A stretch of 64,000 nucleotides of DNA, from positions 60,038-124,037 of the forward strand of contig JAPXFQ010002105.1 of assembly GCA_028564705.1 (NCBI GenBank), in the 5' to 3' direction. The notes under the pieces were generated by a model that worked only from the letters and a program-made list of their open reading frames with translations, did no database searches and was not told the origin of the DNA. Numbering within the stretch: position 1 is the stretch's first letter; each line of letters opens with the position of its first letter. A program made the translations under genes and the position numbers. The stretch comes from Apricaphanius iberus (Eukaryota; Chordata; Actinopteri; Cyprinodontiformes; Aphaniidae). Positions 55,080 through 64,000 of this stretch are shown here, one piece after another.

Positions 55080-57005
55080 GGCAGTCCACAGTCCGCTTGT
55101 TATAAGGTTTAATCTGCAGGACTGCAGGACCATGTTTATGTCTGTACCGTTTTGATTCTATCGAACTTTCGGAATTATCACAAATATTAGCTTCATCTAA
55201 ACCCTCAACTTGTATGTTAGTCCCAATACCAACCAAATTATTCAAGGAAGTGTTCCCTCTAGTAACTGGCCCTATTCTAGACATGATGAATCTATCTTTA
55301 ATAAGTGGACATGTGCCTCAAGAATTTAAGGTTACTGTAATTAAACCTTTACTTAAAGTGACAGTGTGTAGTTTTTGCAGTACATCTTTGAAAATAGCCA
55401 TTAAAATATTATGTAATAATAATTACGTAAAGCACATTAATTGCAAAATATTGGCGATATTGTAAACAATATTGTTACGATTTTAAATATCAGTTTTAAA
55501 ATACATCCTCTTTTCAGGGGAAAGCCATATTACGTCTTTACTTCTACAAGAGCCCGGACGGAAAAAGCGCACGGAGCAAGCCCGCTATTAAAACATTGAT
55601 TTCGCCTCAAAATGCAAAAAAGTTTTGCCATAAATACATTTTTACCTCTTCGCTAGTTCCAAGTGATGAAAGAGAGACTGATGTGCTCGTCATGTTGCAT
55701 TGAGCGTTTGAAAACAGCACTAGTTGGACCTCTGTTGTTGAGTTTCTTACTCAAACACACAGATACCGCATGCTTGTGCTAATTTAGGTATGCACTGCCC
55801 CCTGCTGGCCGAAAATTACACACTGTGCCTTTAAGAATCCCTCCCTGGATCAAGATGACTTAGCTAACTACAGACCTATATCTAACCTTCCTTTCTTATC
55901 CAAAATTCTTGAGAAAATAGTTGCTAATCAAGTATGTATCTAAAGTATCTAAACAGCAACAACCTGTTTGAAGAATTTCAGTCAGGTTTTAGAGCTCATC
56001 ATAGCACTGAAACAGCACTGGTTAAAGTTACTAATGATATTCTAATGGCCTCAGATGATGGATTTATGACTGCTCTGGTGTTCTTAGGTCTCAGTGCTGC
56101 TTTTAACACACTCGATCATAATATTTAATTAATTATTATTTAATAATTAGACAACATGGAATTAATTTCCACAGTTATGCTGATGATAAACAATTATATT
56201 TATTCATAAAACCTGATGAAACCAATCAGTTAGGTAGATTACAAGCATGTCTCGAAGACATAAAAACCTGGATGAATTTTCTACTTTTAAATTCAGACAA
56301 GACAGAAGTTGTTGTCTTTGGATCAGATGCTTTAAAAAGGACACTGCTAAATCAATCACTTCATCTGGATGGCATTAATTTGGCCTCTGGTAATAATGTA
56401 AAGAACCTCGGAGTAGTTTTTGACCATGACATGACATTTAAATACCATATCAAACAGGTTTCTAAGATTTCCTTCTTTCACCTCCGGAATATGGCTAAAA
56501 TTAGAAACATCCTGTCCAGGAGCTATTCAGAGAAACTAGTCCATGCATTTATTACTTCAAGGCAGGACTACTGTAATTCCTTATTATCAGGAAGTCCACA
56601 AAATGCAATTAAAAGCCTTCAGTTGATCTAAAATACTGCAGCAAGATTTCTGATGAATATTAAAAAGAGAGATCACATTTCTCTTGTTTTGGCTTCTCTC
56701 CATTGGCTCCCTGTTAAATCCAGAATACAGTTTAAGATCCTCCTCCTTACTTATAAAGCCCTTAATGATAAAGCTCAATCGTACATCAGAGATCTGATTG
56801 TTCTATATATTCCTAACAGAGCACTTCGTTCTCAGAATGCAGGTCTACTGGTCGTTCCTAGGATTTCTAAAAGTAGAATAGGAGGCAGATCTTTTAGTTA
56901 TCAGGCTCCTCTCCTGTGAAACCAGCTCCCAGTTTTAGTCCAAGAGGCAGATACTCTGTTTTCAAGACTCCTTTTTGATAAAGTTTATAGTTAGAGTGGT
57001 TTAGG
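55080..57005 (+). mobile_element. L2/Maui-like LINE, split by a TTAA MITE
   Basis: RT reads PIPTKLFKEVFPLVTGPILD and VTVIKPLLK, then after the MITE NPSLDQDDLANYRPIS and [15 protein letters not shown]. Next come [20 protein letters not shown] and [12 protein letters not shown] deletion then removes the next RT block. Coding resumes at YADDKQLYLFIKPDETNQ, LLLNSDKTEVVVFG and NRALRSQNAGLLVVPRISKS. Stops and a frameshift are scattered. Confidence 0.83.
55354..55829. mobile_element. TTAA-flanked MITE inside the L2
   Basis: The ends AGTGACAGTGTGTAGTTTTT and, inverted, AGGCACAGTGTGTAATTTT are flanked by TTAA on both sides. Removing the insert and one TTAA joins the L2 codons ...KPLLK|NPSLDQ... without a frame change. 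The family type is piggyBac-like or Kolobok-like by duplication. Confidence 0.75.
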
Positions 57006-57753
57006 TTATCCTGAGCTATTTTTGTAGTTATGCTGCTATGAGTTTAGACTGCTGGAGGACAGACTGAGAACTTTCATTCATTCTTCTACTTTTCTATTCT
57101 ACTACTCTCCAGTATTTTAGCATGTTAACATGCAAATTAAAAGAAAGAGTATTATACAAATTAACAAGCGTGACGGTTGCCTGTGTTTTTTAACCTATTT
57201 ACCACATTGAGAAGCTACAATGTGTTATTACCCCACACCACTGAGGGGTGTAGTGACTTTGCTGAGGAGAATAAGGGACAGACTAATATGAAGCCCACTG
57301 TAAAAAGATGTTGATGCTTCAATTATATACTAAAACTGAAGCTGAATAATAAGTATTAAGTAATCACAATTGGTATTTGGCTTGGGGCAGAGTGACTTTG
57401 GTTTGTTTACCAGTTGATCAAATCATAATGATTAAAAAAAAAAGACATGATTTTATTCCAAGCTGTTAAAAATTTACAAGCATCTCATTTGAGAATACAT
57501 TAGGAAATATAACAGCACATTAAAATATGAGCTTTAAATGAATGAATGAAGAGTATAGATAGTGATATACAAATGGATTCATTCCAAACTAAAGTGAGCA
57601 AAAGTTGTTCATCTGTTTTCTTCCCCAGCTTGTCTGTCTCTCAGAGTTTCACTGAAACAAAAGAAAAACGTGTAGAAAAAAAAGTTTAGTTTTTTTTTCC
57701 TGGTATGTTACTGCCATTTAATTGTTCGCTATTTGTTATGCTGGTGTGCTTAC
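57006..57753. other. No recognised gene
   Basis: AT-rich sequence between the L2 and the C8-like exon. It includes a short poly-T near 57690. Confidence 0.35.
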
Positions 57754-57880
57754 CACAGTGGCTGGGGATCTCCAGTGGTATGTAGTTCTGCTGGCAGAGG
57801 TGAACATATGCCGCCGCTAACCTGCAGGGTGCTTTGGAGGAGCTCAGCACACAGACAGACAGGAACTGAGCAGGATCCAC
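57754..57880 (-). CDS. Host exon with C8-like (vWD-associated) cysteine pattern
   Basis: Acceptor TTTGCTCTCAG and donor TGTG|GTAAGC bound a 127-nt exon of 42 open codons plus one base. It reads VDPAQFLSVCVLSSSKAPCR then LAAAYVHLCQQNYIPLEIPS and HC. The VDP-x-x-F-x-x-C start followed by C-x-LAAAY-x-x-x-C and a final Cys resembles the C8 domain that follows von Willebrand type D domains in large secreted glycoproteins. The usual internal CxC pair is absent, so this is an atypical member or a different Cys-rich module. No neighbouring exon of the same gene was recognised. The gene itself is not identified. Confidence 0.6.
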
Positions 57881-58007
57881 CTGAGAGCAAAAAAACTGGG
57901 CAGTAAGGTCAACCACATTCTCACATTAAGCTGATTTTCTGTCTCATAAAGACTGAGCCTTTGGTCAACATCAGGTTGTCCACACCTTCCTTACTAACCA
58001 GCGTGTT

Positions 58008-58638
58008 GTAGTTTATGCTTCTCCGAACACAAATTTGCACTCAGACGCAGACGTATTGACGGAGACTTTTTTCATTTATAGTAGTCCGGTTTATTTTCTT
58101 TCCCCTTTACATTGTTTTTTCAGCGTTGCTCGACCAGTACAGCAGGGGGTGCTAACTTTTCATGGCGTCTCTGCCTACTATCACAGCGTCGTTTCAGTTT
58201 TTTTCTAGGCTTGTGAACGCATTTCTCCCTCAAGGAGCAATGGACGAGAGAGTAAGTTTTGATTAACCTATAAAGCTTTTTACTACTTTTTTAATACTCT
58301 AGAAACACATGGAAACAAACGTAGCAGCCTGTTTTGTTGTTTTCCTACACCTCCTTGAGTTCAAAATCGCTAAAAGAACAGATTAGATAAGTTATCCTAT
58401 CAATATAAATCATGTAGTGCCCAAACGTTGTATTGACTACTGATTACAGCGACTTTAGAGCCCCATTCTGATGAAGTGCTCTCTGAATCTGACCAATCAC
58501 AGGAACACGCTCTCCATTGACGGAGACAGTAAAAAAATGGGGCTCTACTCCGTGGGTCCTTGCGTAGCTGATGGAGAGCACTTGCGTTGACGGATAATCT
58601 GTGTCAATCTGTCTCTGTCAAAATGGAGAAGCATAAAC
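58008..58638. mobile_element. Harbinger-like MITE, copy 3
   Basis: It is colinear with 29560-30210 from GTTTATGCTTCTCCG to GGAGAAGCATAAAC, including GCGTTGCTCGACCA and CAGCAGGGG(G)TGCTAACTTT. The outer few bases are eroded. A short tandem of AAACTAAGCATAAGCTTTAG follows at 58640-58685. Confidence 0.7.
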
Positions 58639-58909
58639 TTAAACTAAGCATAAGCTTTAGTCTCAAACTAAGCATAAGCTTTAGTCTTTATTAAAGTCTT
58701 CACAGAATAGATGGATTCATACTAGTAATGATACGCCAAAAAAAACCGGTTCGGTATGTACCTTGTTTTAAATTTCACAGTTCTGTTCATTCATTCTTGT
58801 AATGTGTCAAAAAAGTTAGATTTTATTTTCATCATTTCACTTTAAAAATAACACAATAACAGAAAAGAAAATAATGGCATCTGCAAAAGTTTGGGCACCC
58901 CGCAGAGTT

Positions 58910-59493
58910 GTTTTTTTTTATCCCACGTTTTTTTCCCCATTATTATCACCCTACTTAAGTACAGTCCTGGGACCGCAGGAGGGCCCCGCACTGAAGCTCA
59001 AGCCTCCTTCCTGCTTGAGGAGTGAGCGGGCCCATTTTGTCACCCGAGGGTTGGGGTTCCCCCAGCTGGACTTAGCGTGTGGAAGGATCACACTATTCCA
59101 ACCAGATCCTCTCCAACCCCTCAGGCGCCTTGGTCAGCCAGGAGGAGGCAGTATACAGCCCAGAACTGATGCATGTTTTTGTGGGAGTGGCTCACATTAA
59201 CTACTCAAGGGAACACGGGGAGAACATGCAAACTCCACACAGAAAGGCCCTTTTGCCAACCCCATCATCAGGGTGTGGGTGCTGATGATATGGAGGAACA
59301 AACACACCCTCAGCACCCACAGCGTCCCCGGCAGGAATCGAACCCAGGACCTTCTAGCTGTGAGGTGAGCTGCACTACACAAACACACCCTCAGCACCCA
59401 CAGCGTCCCCGGCAGGAATCGAACCCAGGACCTTCTAGCTGTGAGGTGAGCTGCACTACCAGCTGCGCCACCGTGCTCCCTAGTTACCTTTAA
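58910..59493 (-). mobile_element. tRNA-headed SINE with 12-bp target duplication
   Basis: It is flanked by CCCCGCAGAGTT at 58898-58909 and 59494-59505. On the minus strand it starts with a pol III promoter: A box TGGCGCAGCTGG (59470-59459) and B box GGTTCGATTCC (59425-59415). It then runs through the fish SINE text TGTGTGGAGTTTGCATG and TTCTCCCCGTG to an A-rich 3' tail at 58911-58919. The head contains a perfect 81-bp tandem duplication. Confidence 0.85.
59298..59459. repeat. Perfect 81-bp tandem duplication in SINE head
   Basis: 59298-59378 and 59379-59459 appear identical. Each copy carries one B box; the A box lies only outside, in the 5' flank. Confidence 0.92.
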
Positions 59494-59629
59494 CCCCGCA
59501 GAGTTAATACCTTGTACTGAATGTCTCATCTATAATTTAATGCCTTTTGGAGACGTTTCCATCTTTCCTTGGCTTTTTTATGCACATTCATACAAAGGCT
59601 TACCTGGGGTGCTCAAACTATCGGTCCCC

Positions 59630-59650
59630 ACTGTATATATATATATATAA
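59630..59650. repeat. (AT)n microsatellite
   Basis: A short AT run at the right border of the preceding MITE. Confidence 0.8.
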
Positions 59651-60044
59651 CTCAGCAGATAATCCACTGAGTCCAGAATGCTGATAAATTGCGCACGCAA
59701 AAAGTTGTTGCTAGATGTTAAGGAGAAAAAAACTGCCCTCCGTAAGCAGTTTTCTGTCTCAAATAAAAAAAAACTTCACACTAAATTATTGACTGATTTT
59801 CCTCACAGCCGCAGTGATTTCGCCCCTTCTGTGTTGTCGGCTCTCTCTGTGACAGATGTAAGCCTGTCATCATGTCAACCATAATCCATTCATTACGATA
59901 TAATTCACATTATGTAAATTAGGCCATTACTGGATGTTTAAGGAGCGTGGGGGATTGTGTTCAATATGAGGTAATATTGATCTGACGCCGCATTGCCCAG
60001 TCCCTTATTTGCTTATCTCATTTCAAATAAACTTTTCTGATGCT

Positions 60045-60300
60045 ATTCAATAAATTTAAATTCAGAAGTACTTTATTGATCCCATAGAAATATTAAGCCT
60101 AATAGCACTATTCAAATTTCTTCATGGAGTTGTTGTAAACAATGATGGCTGTGGGCAGAAAGGATCTGCTACAGCAGTCTGTGTTACAGCAACACTGAAG
60201 ATTCATCTGACTATAGACACTGTTGTTGAGTAAAAGAGGATGTTCAGGGTTGCCCAATATTACACGCCTCTGTTGCTAGCACAGTTTGTTACTTGCCACC
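60045..60300 (-). mobile_element. LINE tail fragment
   Basis: AGTACTTTATTGATCCCATA and GAGTTGTTGTAAACAATGATG are the complement of the 3' end (CTCCTTGAACAA...GGGATCAATAAAGT) seen at 17400-17560. Confidence 0.6.
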
Positions 60301-60665
60301 TTCACTAAATAGCCTGTTTTGTAATGCACAGATAGACCTGTGTACTTTGTAAATATTTTTAAATGATTCTGCTCAGCTGAACATTTCTTGAACCAAAATA
60401 TTCTATTTTTAATCACAGTATTTTAGTGTTGTAACTTAGTCCTTATTGTACACTGTTATTACTATTATATATATATATTTAAGGTGTCTATCTTTGTGTA
60501 AATCTATCTCTTTAAGGAGTATTAAAGAAACAAAATGTTGTGTTCTTGTTTTTTTTTTCTTGTCTTCTGCCTGAGACCTCTTTGTGCTCTTTTCCAAGGT
60601 TTACCTCTACGTTGTTATGCTGGCTAGTCTATGCTTCAGTGCTGCCTCTGGACCTCTCACTAATT

Positions 60666-61915
60666 CTGTGTCCACACCAAAAGCGTCAAAACGCGCCACA
60701 TGCCCCTAGCTGGATGCTACAACATTGAACATTCGCACCTTGAAGCGTGTACAAAGCGAACTGGACGCGCTTCAAATATGGTATTTTCACGCGCGAACTG
60801 GCCAGAGTGCAGTTGCCGGTGGATTATGGCCTCGAGGGCCGGTATCCTGCAGGTTTTAGTTCTTTCCCTGGTTCAACACACCAGAATAAAATAATGGCTC
60901 ATTAGCAGATCTCTGCAGAACCTTGCAATGCTGAGGAGGAAGTTGGAGAATTTGAATCAGCTGTGTTGGACCAGAGACACCTCTAAAACTGGTAGGACAT
61001 CGGCCCTTGAGGCCTGGACTTAAGGATCCCTGGACTATGGTCTCCAATCTGACGGAGGTCAGAGTGGATTACGTGTTTGGCCTGGCCTCCGGTAGAGCTG
61101 GGACCGCTGCACTGGGGGTTTGGTGAGCTACAGATACAGCCTAGCTACGACGGAGGGATCGGTAAACAGCAGCGAGCCTCTCAAACAGCGGCTCCTCGCT
61201 GCCTGGAGAACGTGACCTGCTCGCCCAGTGTGTTCCGTGAAGGTCCAAGCTTCGCCTGCCGACACACCAACTACATTTCTGAGCAGCTGTCCATCTGTCT
61301 GCGGCTCGTAAAACTTTATAATATTTGAGCAGCGTGGGACGTGGTGCTGCTACCAGGAAACCAGGTGAGGAGGCCGTTTTAAAGGCTCACTTCTAGGCCG
61401 AGAGGTGCTTTTACAGCAACAACGGCTCTTTAAAGAGCCACCCACAAACCTCTTAAGAGCATTCCTGTCTAGTTTATTTTTTTATTTCTGTCTCTGTATA
61501 GCAAACTGCTTGTGTCGTGTAGCTCGGGGTGATTAGCCACAATGTTTATCAGTATTTCCTCCATGTCCTGCTGAGGCTCTGACTCCATGACAGTCACAGA
61601 ATCACTGAAACTCTGTCCCGTGATTGGTTGTCGCGGCGCAATTTGACGCTGGAGCTCAGATTTTTCCAACTCAGGCGATAGACACCATGAGCGCGAATCC
61701 ACAAAATGCACCACATAAAATGCAGCGCAAATTTTCCATCGCATCTGTAGCGCGAATTGTTCGCTCAAATCAGGCAGAAAAGCTTTTTTCCGCGACGCAA
61801 ATCTGCTTCTGAAGTGTCGCGGGACCCCAAGTCACGCTTCATTGCGCTCCTCCATTGATCTTACATGTAAACCTGAAGCTCTAGTCGCTCCTATCTCGTT
61901 CAGTGTGGACACACC
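60666..61915. mobile_element. Possible TIR element (TGTGTCCACAC ends)
   Basis: TCTGTGTCCACACC at 60666 and GGTGTGTCCACACTG (reverse complement of the text ending near 61915) are inverted. Flanking text near both ends is rich in GCGCGAA/CGCGTC motifs. It contains a foldback MITE (60826-61050) and a GC-rich middle (61080-61320) with a short ORF of unknown nature. Confidence 0.4.
60826..61050. mobile_element. Foldback MITE, copy B
   Basis: CCTCGAGGGCCGGTATCCTG with CAGGTTTTAG is inverted as CTAAAACTGGTAGGACATCG GCCCTTGAGG. It is the same family as 25245-25805. Confidence 0.55.
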
Positions 61916-62250
61916 GTAACAGAGCACTTCGATCTCAGAATGCAGGTCTACAAGTAGTTCCTAGGATTTCTAAAAGTAGAATAGGAGGCAGATCTTTAAG
62001 TTATCAGGCTCTTCTCCTGTGGAACCAGCTCCCAGTTTTAGTCCATGAGGCAGATACTGTATTTTTAAGACTAGGCTTAAAATCTTCCTTTTTGATAAAG
62101 CTTATAGTTAGAATGGTTTAGATTATCCTGAGCTATTTTTGTAGTTATGCTGCTATAAGTTTAGACTGCTGGAGGACAGACTGAGAACTTTCATCATTCT
62201 TGTACTCTCCAGATATATTTTTTTCTGCGATTGTTAACTCAGTTTTCTCT
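61916..62250 (+). mobile_element. L2/Maui-like LINE, 3' fragment
   Basis: NRALRSQNAGLQVVPRISKS and GRSLSYQALLLWNQLPVL match the L2 at 55080-57005. The non-coding tail that follows (TTATCCTGAGCTATTTTTGT) is also shared. Confidence 0.78.
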
Positions 62251-62334
62251 GTGATTTTTTCGCTCCACAAAAGCGCCACACAGTCTGTTATCCTGCTCAA
62301 CTATAATGCCCCCTGCTGGATGGAGAGCATTTAG

Positions 62335-62785
62335 TTCACTTTACTTTTATTTATATAGCGCCAATTCGCAACAAATGTCATCTCAAGGCACTTACGACAA
62401 AAGCAATTTCAGTACAACTATACAAACATTCCAATCCGGTCCAGATGAGGCACAAAGTCACCGAGCATCCTCCATGCCGTCTATTTTCTGTCTTCTCAAA
62501 CCCCCAGACTGTCGTGGCAGGTGACCGCTTGTACTGAGCCAGGTTCTGCTGGAGGTTTCTTCCTGTTAAAGGGAGGTTTTTCCTCTCCACTGTCACTACA
62601 TGCTTTGAGGGATTGCTGAATGGATTGCTGTGTTTGCAGGTCCGCATCAATGGGGCCCAACCCCACATCAACGACTTCATGCAGTCTGCTGGGATTCCTT
62701 ACATAGAAAACTGACTTTTGTTGTAAAGTGCCCTGAGATCACATTTGTTGTGAACTGGCGCGATATAAATAAAGCGACTTGAAAA
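62335..62785. mobile_element. Two L2-like tails facing each other
   Basis: TTTATTTATATAGCGCCAAT at the left is the complement of GGCGCGATATAAATAAAGCG at the right. Between them lie landmarks of L2 3' regions (GGAGGTTTCTTCCTGTTAAA). This is either a composite of two insertions or a foldback derivative. Confidence 0.6.
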
Positions 62786-63479
62786 ACTGTAGAGGAGGCA
62801 ACACTGAGCTGTCTATTGAGGTCCTGATTAAGGATGGGATCAGACTTTTCAAACTGCAGTTACCTGCCAGAGCTCCACTTAAAGCCATTCAGAATATGAC
62901 AAGATATGAGTTGGAGAAAAGGCTAGAAAATAAAATATATATATATAAGATTATGTTTCTTCTGTTCTTTATTATGTCTACGGATAACTCATGTAGTTTT
63001 TTTTGTATATTTAGGAATGGTGAAAAACTCACAGCTACCCTGTGATTAATTAGGTAAACAATTGTAATCATTTGACAGCCATACTAAAAATTAAAAAAGA
63101 GGGTTTTTGGGATGGAGTTTGTATGTTTTCCATTCTATAAGCCCTGTTTCGAGCACTGTTTAAGCACCGGCACAAATACCGGTTTAGCACTGGTATAGGA
63201 TAAAACCTAAACAGTACCCATCTTTACAAATGATATAACTTAGAAAAAATCGCGGGTAATTGAGAAAAAAAGTAATTTATTAAGTCTTGTGCCACTAGAA
63301 CTCAATGACGACACTGGGATGTTTGGAACTATTGAAGGCACCATGAACCACATGACCACGTGTCGGCTAGTTCAAAATGTGTCATAACTCTCTCTACTCA
63401 GTGGCACCGCAATGGATCACTGCTATACCAACCTGCAGAGGAAAGTCCTTTGCTACAGCAAACTCAGTACACACAGAAA
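62786..63479. other. No recognised gene
   Basis: Spacer with hAT-like scraps near 63140-63200 (CACCGGCACAAATACCGG). Confidence 0.35.
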
Positions 63480-63820
63480 TAGGGTTGGGCATCGTTTGCA
63501 TTTTAACGATTCCAATTCAGATTCTCACTATCGATTCCTGTTCTAAACGGTTCTCATTTCCGATTCTTTGAGGTGCAGAAGAGGAAAAAATCAAAACAAA
63601 AATTTCCTTTGAGAAACCCTTTACCAGGCCATTTTTGTTTGTTCTGTCAATCTGTCAAAAAAATTTGACTTGAACTGTTACAGGGGTAGAAAAAGTAGCT
63701 ACCAGCTAAATTATTTAGTTTGATCTTGATCTTATTTACTTAACGTTACCTAAATGTGGATAACTCTACATCACTAAGGGGTTGCAGCCTTATTACCACA
63801 GACGCCGGTGCCCAACCCTA
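63480..63820. mobile_element. hAT-like MITE with 8-bp duplication
   Basis: It starts TAGGGTTGGGCATCG and ends CGGTGCCCAACCCTA. Flanks are CACAGAAA (63472-63479) and CACAGAAT (63821-63828), 7 of 8 identical. Confidence 0.72.
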
Positions 63821-63828
63821 CACAGAAT

Positions 63829-64000
63829 GTTCCGTACCAAAAAATCTGAATACGGATACGTGCATCTTTACACCCCTAACTAATCCTGAAATTAAATTAC
63901 ACACAGGTGGACTCTAATTTGGTCATTAATAAATGCAGTTGTTTGGATATTATTTAGGAGTAAAAGGGGCTGATATATAGTGTAACGTTCTGCACTCTTT
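63829..64000. other. Fragments of hAT end and Tc1-like interior
   Basis: CATCTTTACACCCCTAA near 63870 looks like another hAT right end. The text from 63880 (TTACACACAGGTGGACTC) resembles the interior of the Tc1-like family seen at 47435. Confidence 0.3.

Larger units (their letters stand above)
58866..59632. mobile_element. MITE split by the SINE
   Basis: AGTTTGGGCACCCC at the left and GGGGTGCTCAAACT at the right are inverted ends of a common fish MITE. Its interior (GCAGAGTTAATACCTTG) is interrupted by the SINE at 58910-59493. Confidence 0.55.

Noticed and set aside
59197..59529. 110-codon minus-strand ORF with an internal repeat as a gene
   Set aside because: It is produced by the SINE head duplication and has no protein homology I recognise.
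61077..61328. 83-codon ORF as a host coding exon
   Set aside because: It lies within a probable TIR element and lacks a recognisable motif. It is kept only as an unexplained GC-rich segment.

Overview
The window is vertebrate nuclear DNA, almost certainly from a teleost fish. The evidence is spliced exons with GT/AG borders, AT-rich spacer, fish-type retroposons (L2/Maui-like and Rex/CR1-like LINEs, L1, a Ty3/Gypsy LTR element, a tRNA-headed SINE), Tc1/mariner elements of the DD36E and DD38E types, hAT-, PIF/Harbinger- and TTAA-type MITEs, and an agouti-related exon of the kind found in fish agrp2. No species call is possible. Nothing bacterial is present: no operons, no CRISPR array.

Host genes are sparse. 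On the minus strand I could splice three coding exons (26890-26741, 25173-25079, 4917-4797) into one continuous 122-residue frame that matches the N-terminus and first half of the DH (RhoGEF) domain of ARHGEF39. Its probable first, non-coding exon and promoter lie at about 31274-31425, and the gene runs off the left edge. Its third visible intron is about 20 kb and packed with transposons. On the plus strand, 41816-41983 is the terminal Cys-rich exon of an agouti/AgRP-family peptide (probably agrp2). On the minus strand, 57880-57754 is a single exon with a C8-like (von Willebrand D-associated) cysteine pattern.

Layout. 1-4.8 kb: TTAA-type MITE, decayed LINE, ACTAGT-rich long-TIR element, hAT-like MITE, ARHGEF39 exon. 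5-10 kb: TIR element and repeat fragments. 10.2-12.5 kb: hAT-like element with a clear 8-bp duplication carrying a decayed Incomer (DD36E). 14.4-15.5 kb: L2 tail with an unexplained GC-rich hairpin block. 18.3-22.3 kb: a Harbinger-like MITE split by a defective Gypsy element with intact 155-bp LTRs. 25-31 kb: ARHGEF39 exons among MITEs. 31.4-38.2 kb: near-complete L1 on the minus strand, split by an intact Intruder-like (DD38E) transposon. 38.6-41.4 kb: LINE split by a hAT element that itself holds a MITE. 41.8 kb: agouti exon. 43-46.5 kb: LINE pieces, including an SGNH-esterase-like ORF1 fragment, and a GTTGTAAC-motif element. 47.4-57 kb: Tc1-like elements, a Rex/CR1-like LINE, a second ACTAGT element, and an L2 split by a TTAA MITE. 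57.7-64 kb: C8-like exon, Harbinger MITE, SINE inside another repeat, L2 tails, hAT MITEs.

The window is best read as a stratified record of nested insertions around a few host exons. Several insertions are base-exact: TA, TTA, TTAA, 8-bp and 12-bp duplications, and host frames that close again when the insert is removed. The least explained items are the ACTAGT-palindrome elements (3108-4057 and 52747-54541) and the GC-rich hairpin block near 15.2 kb.
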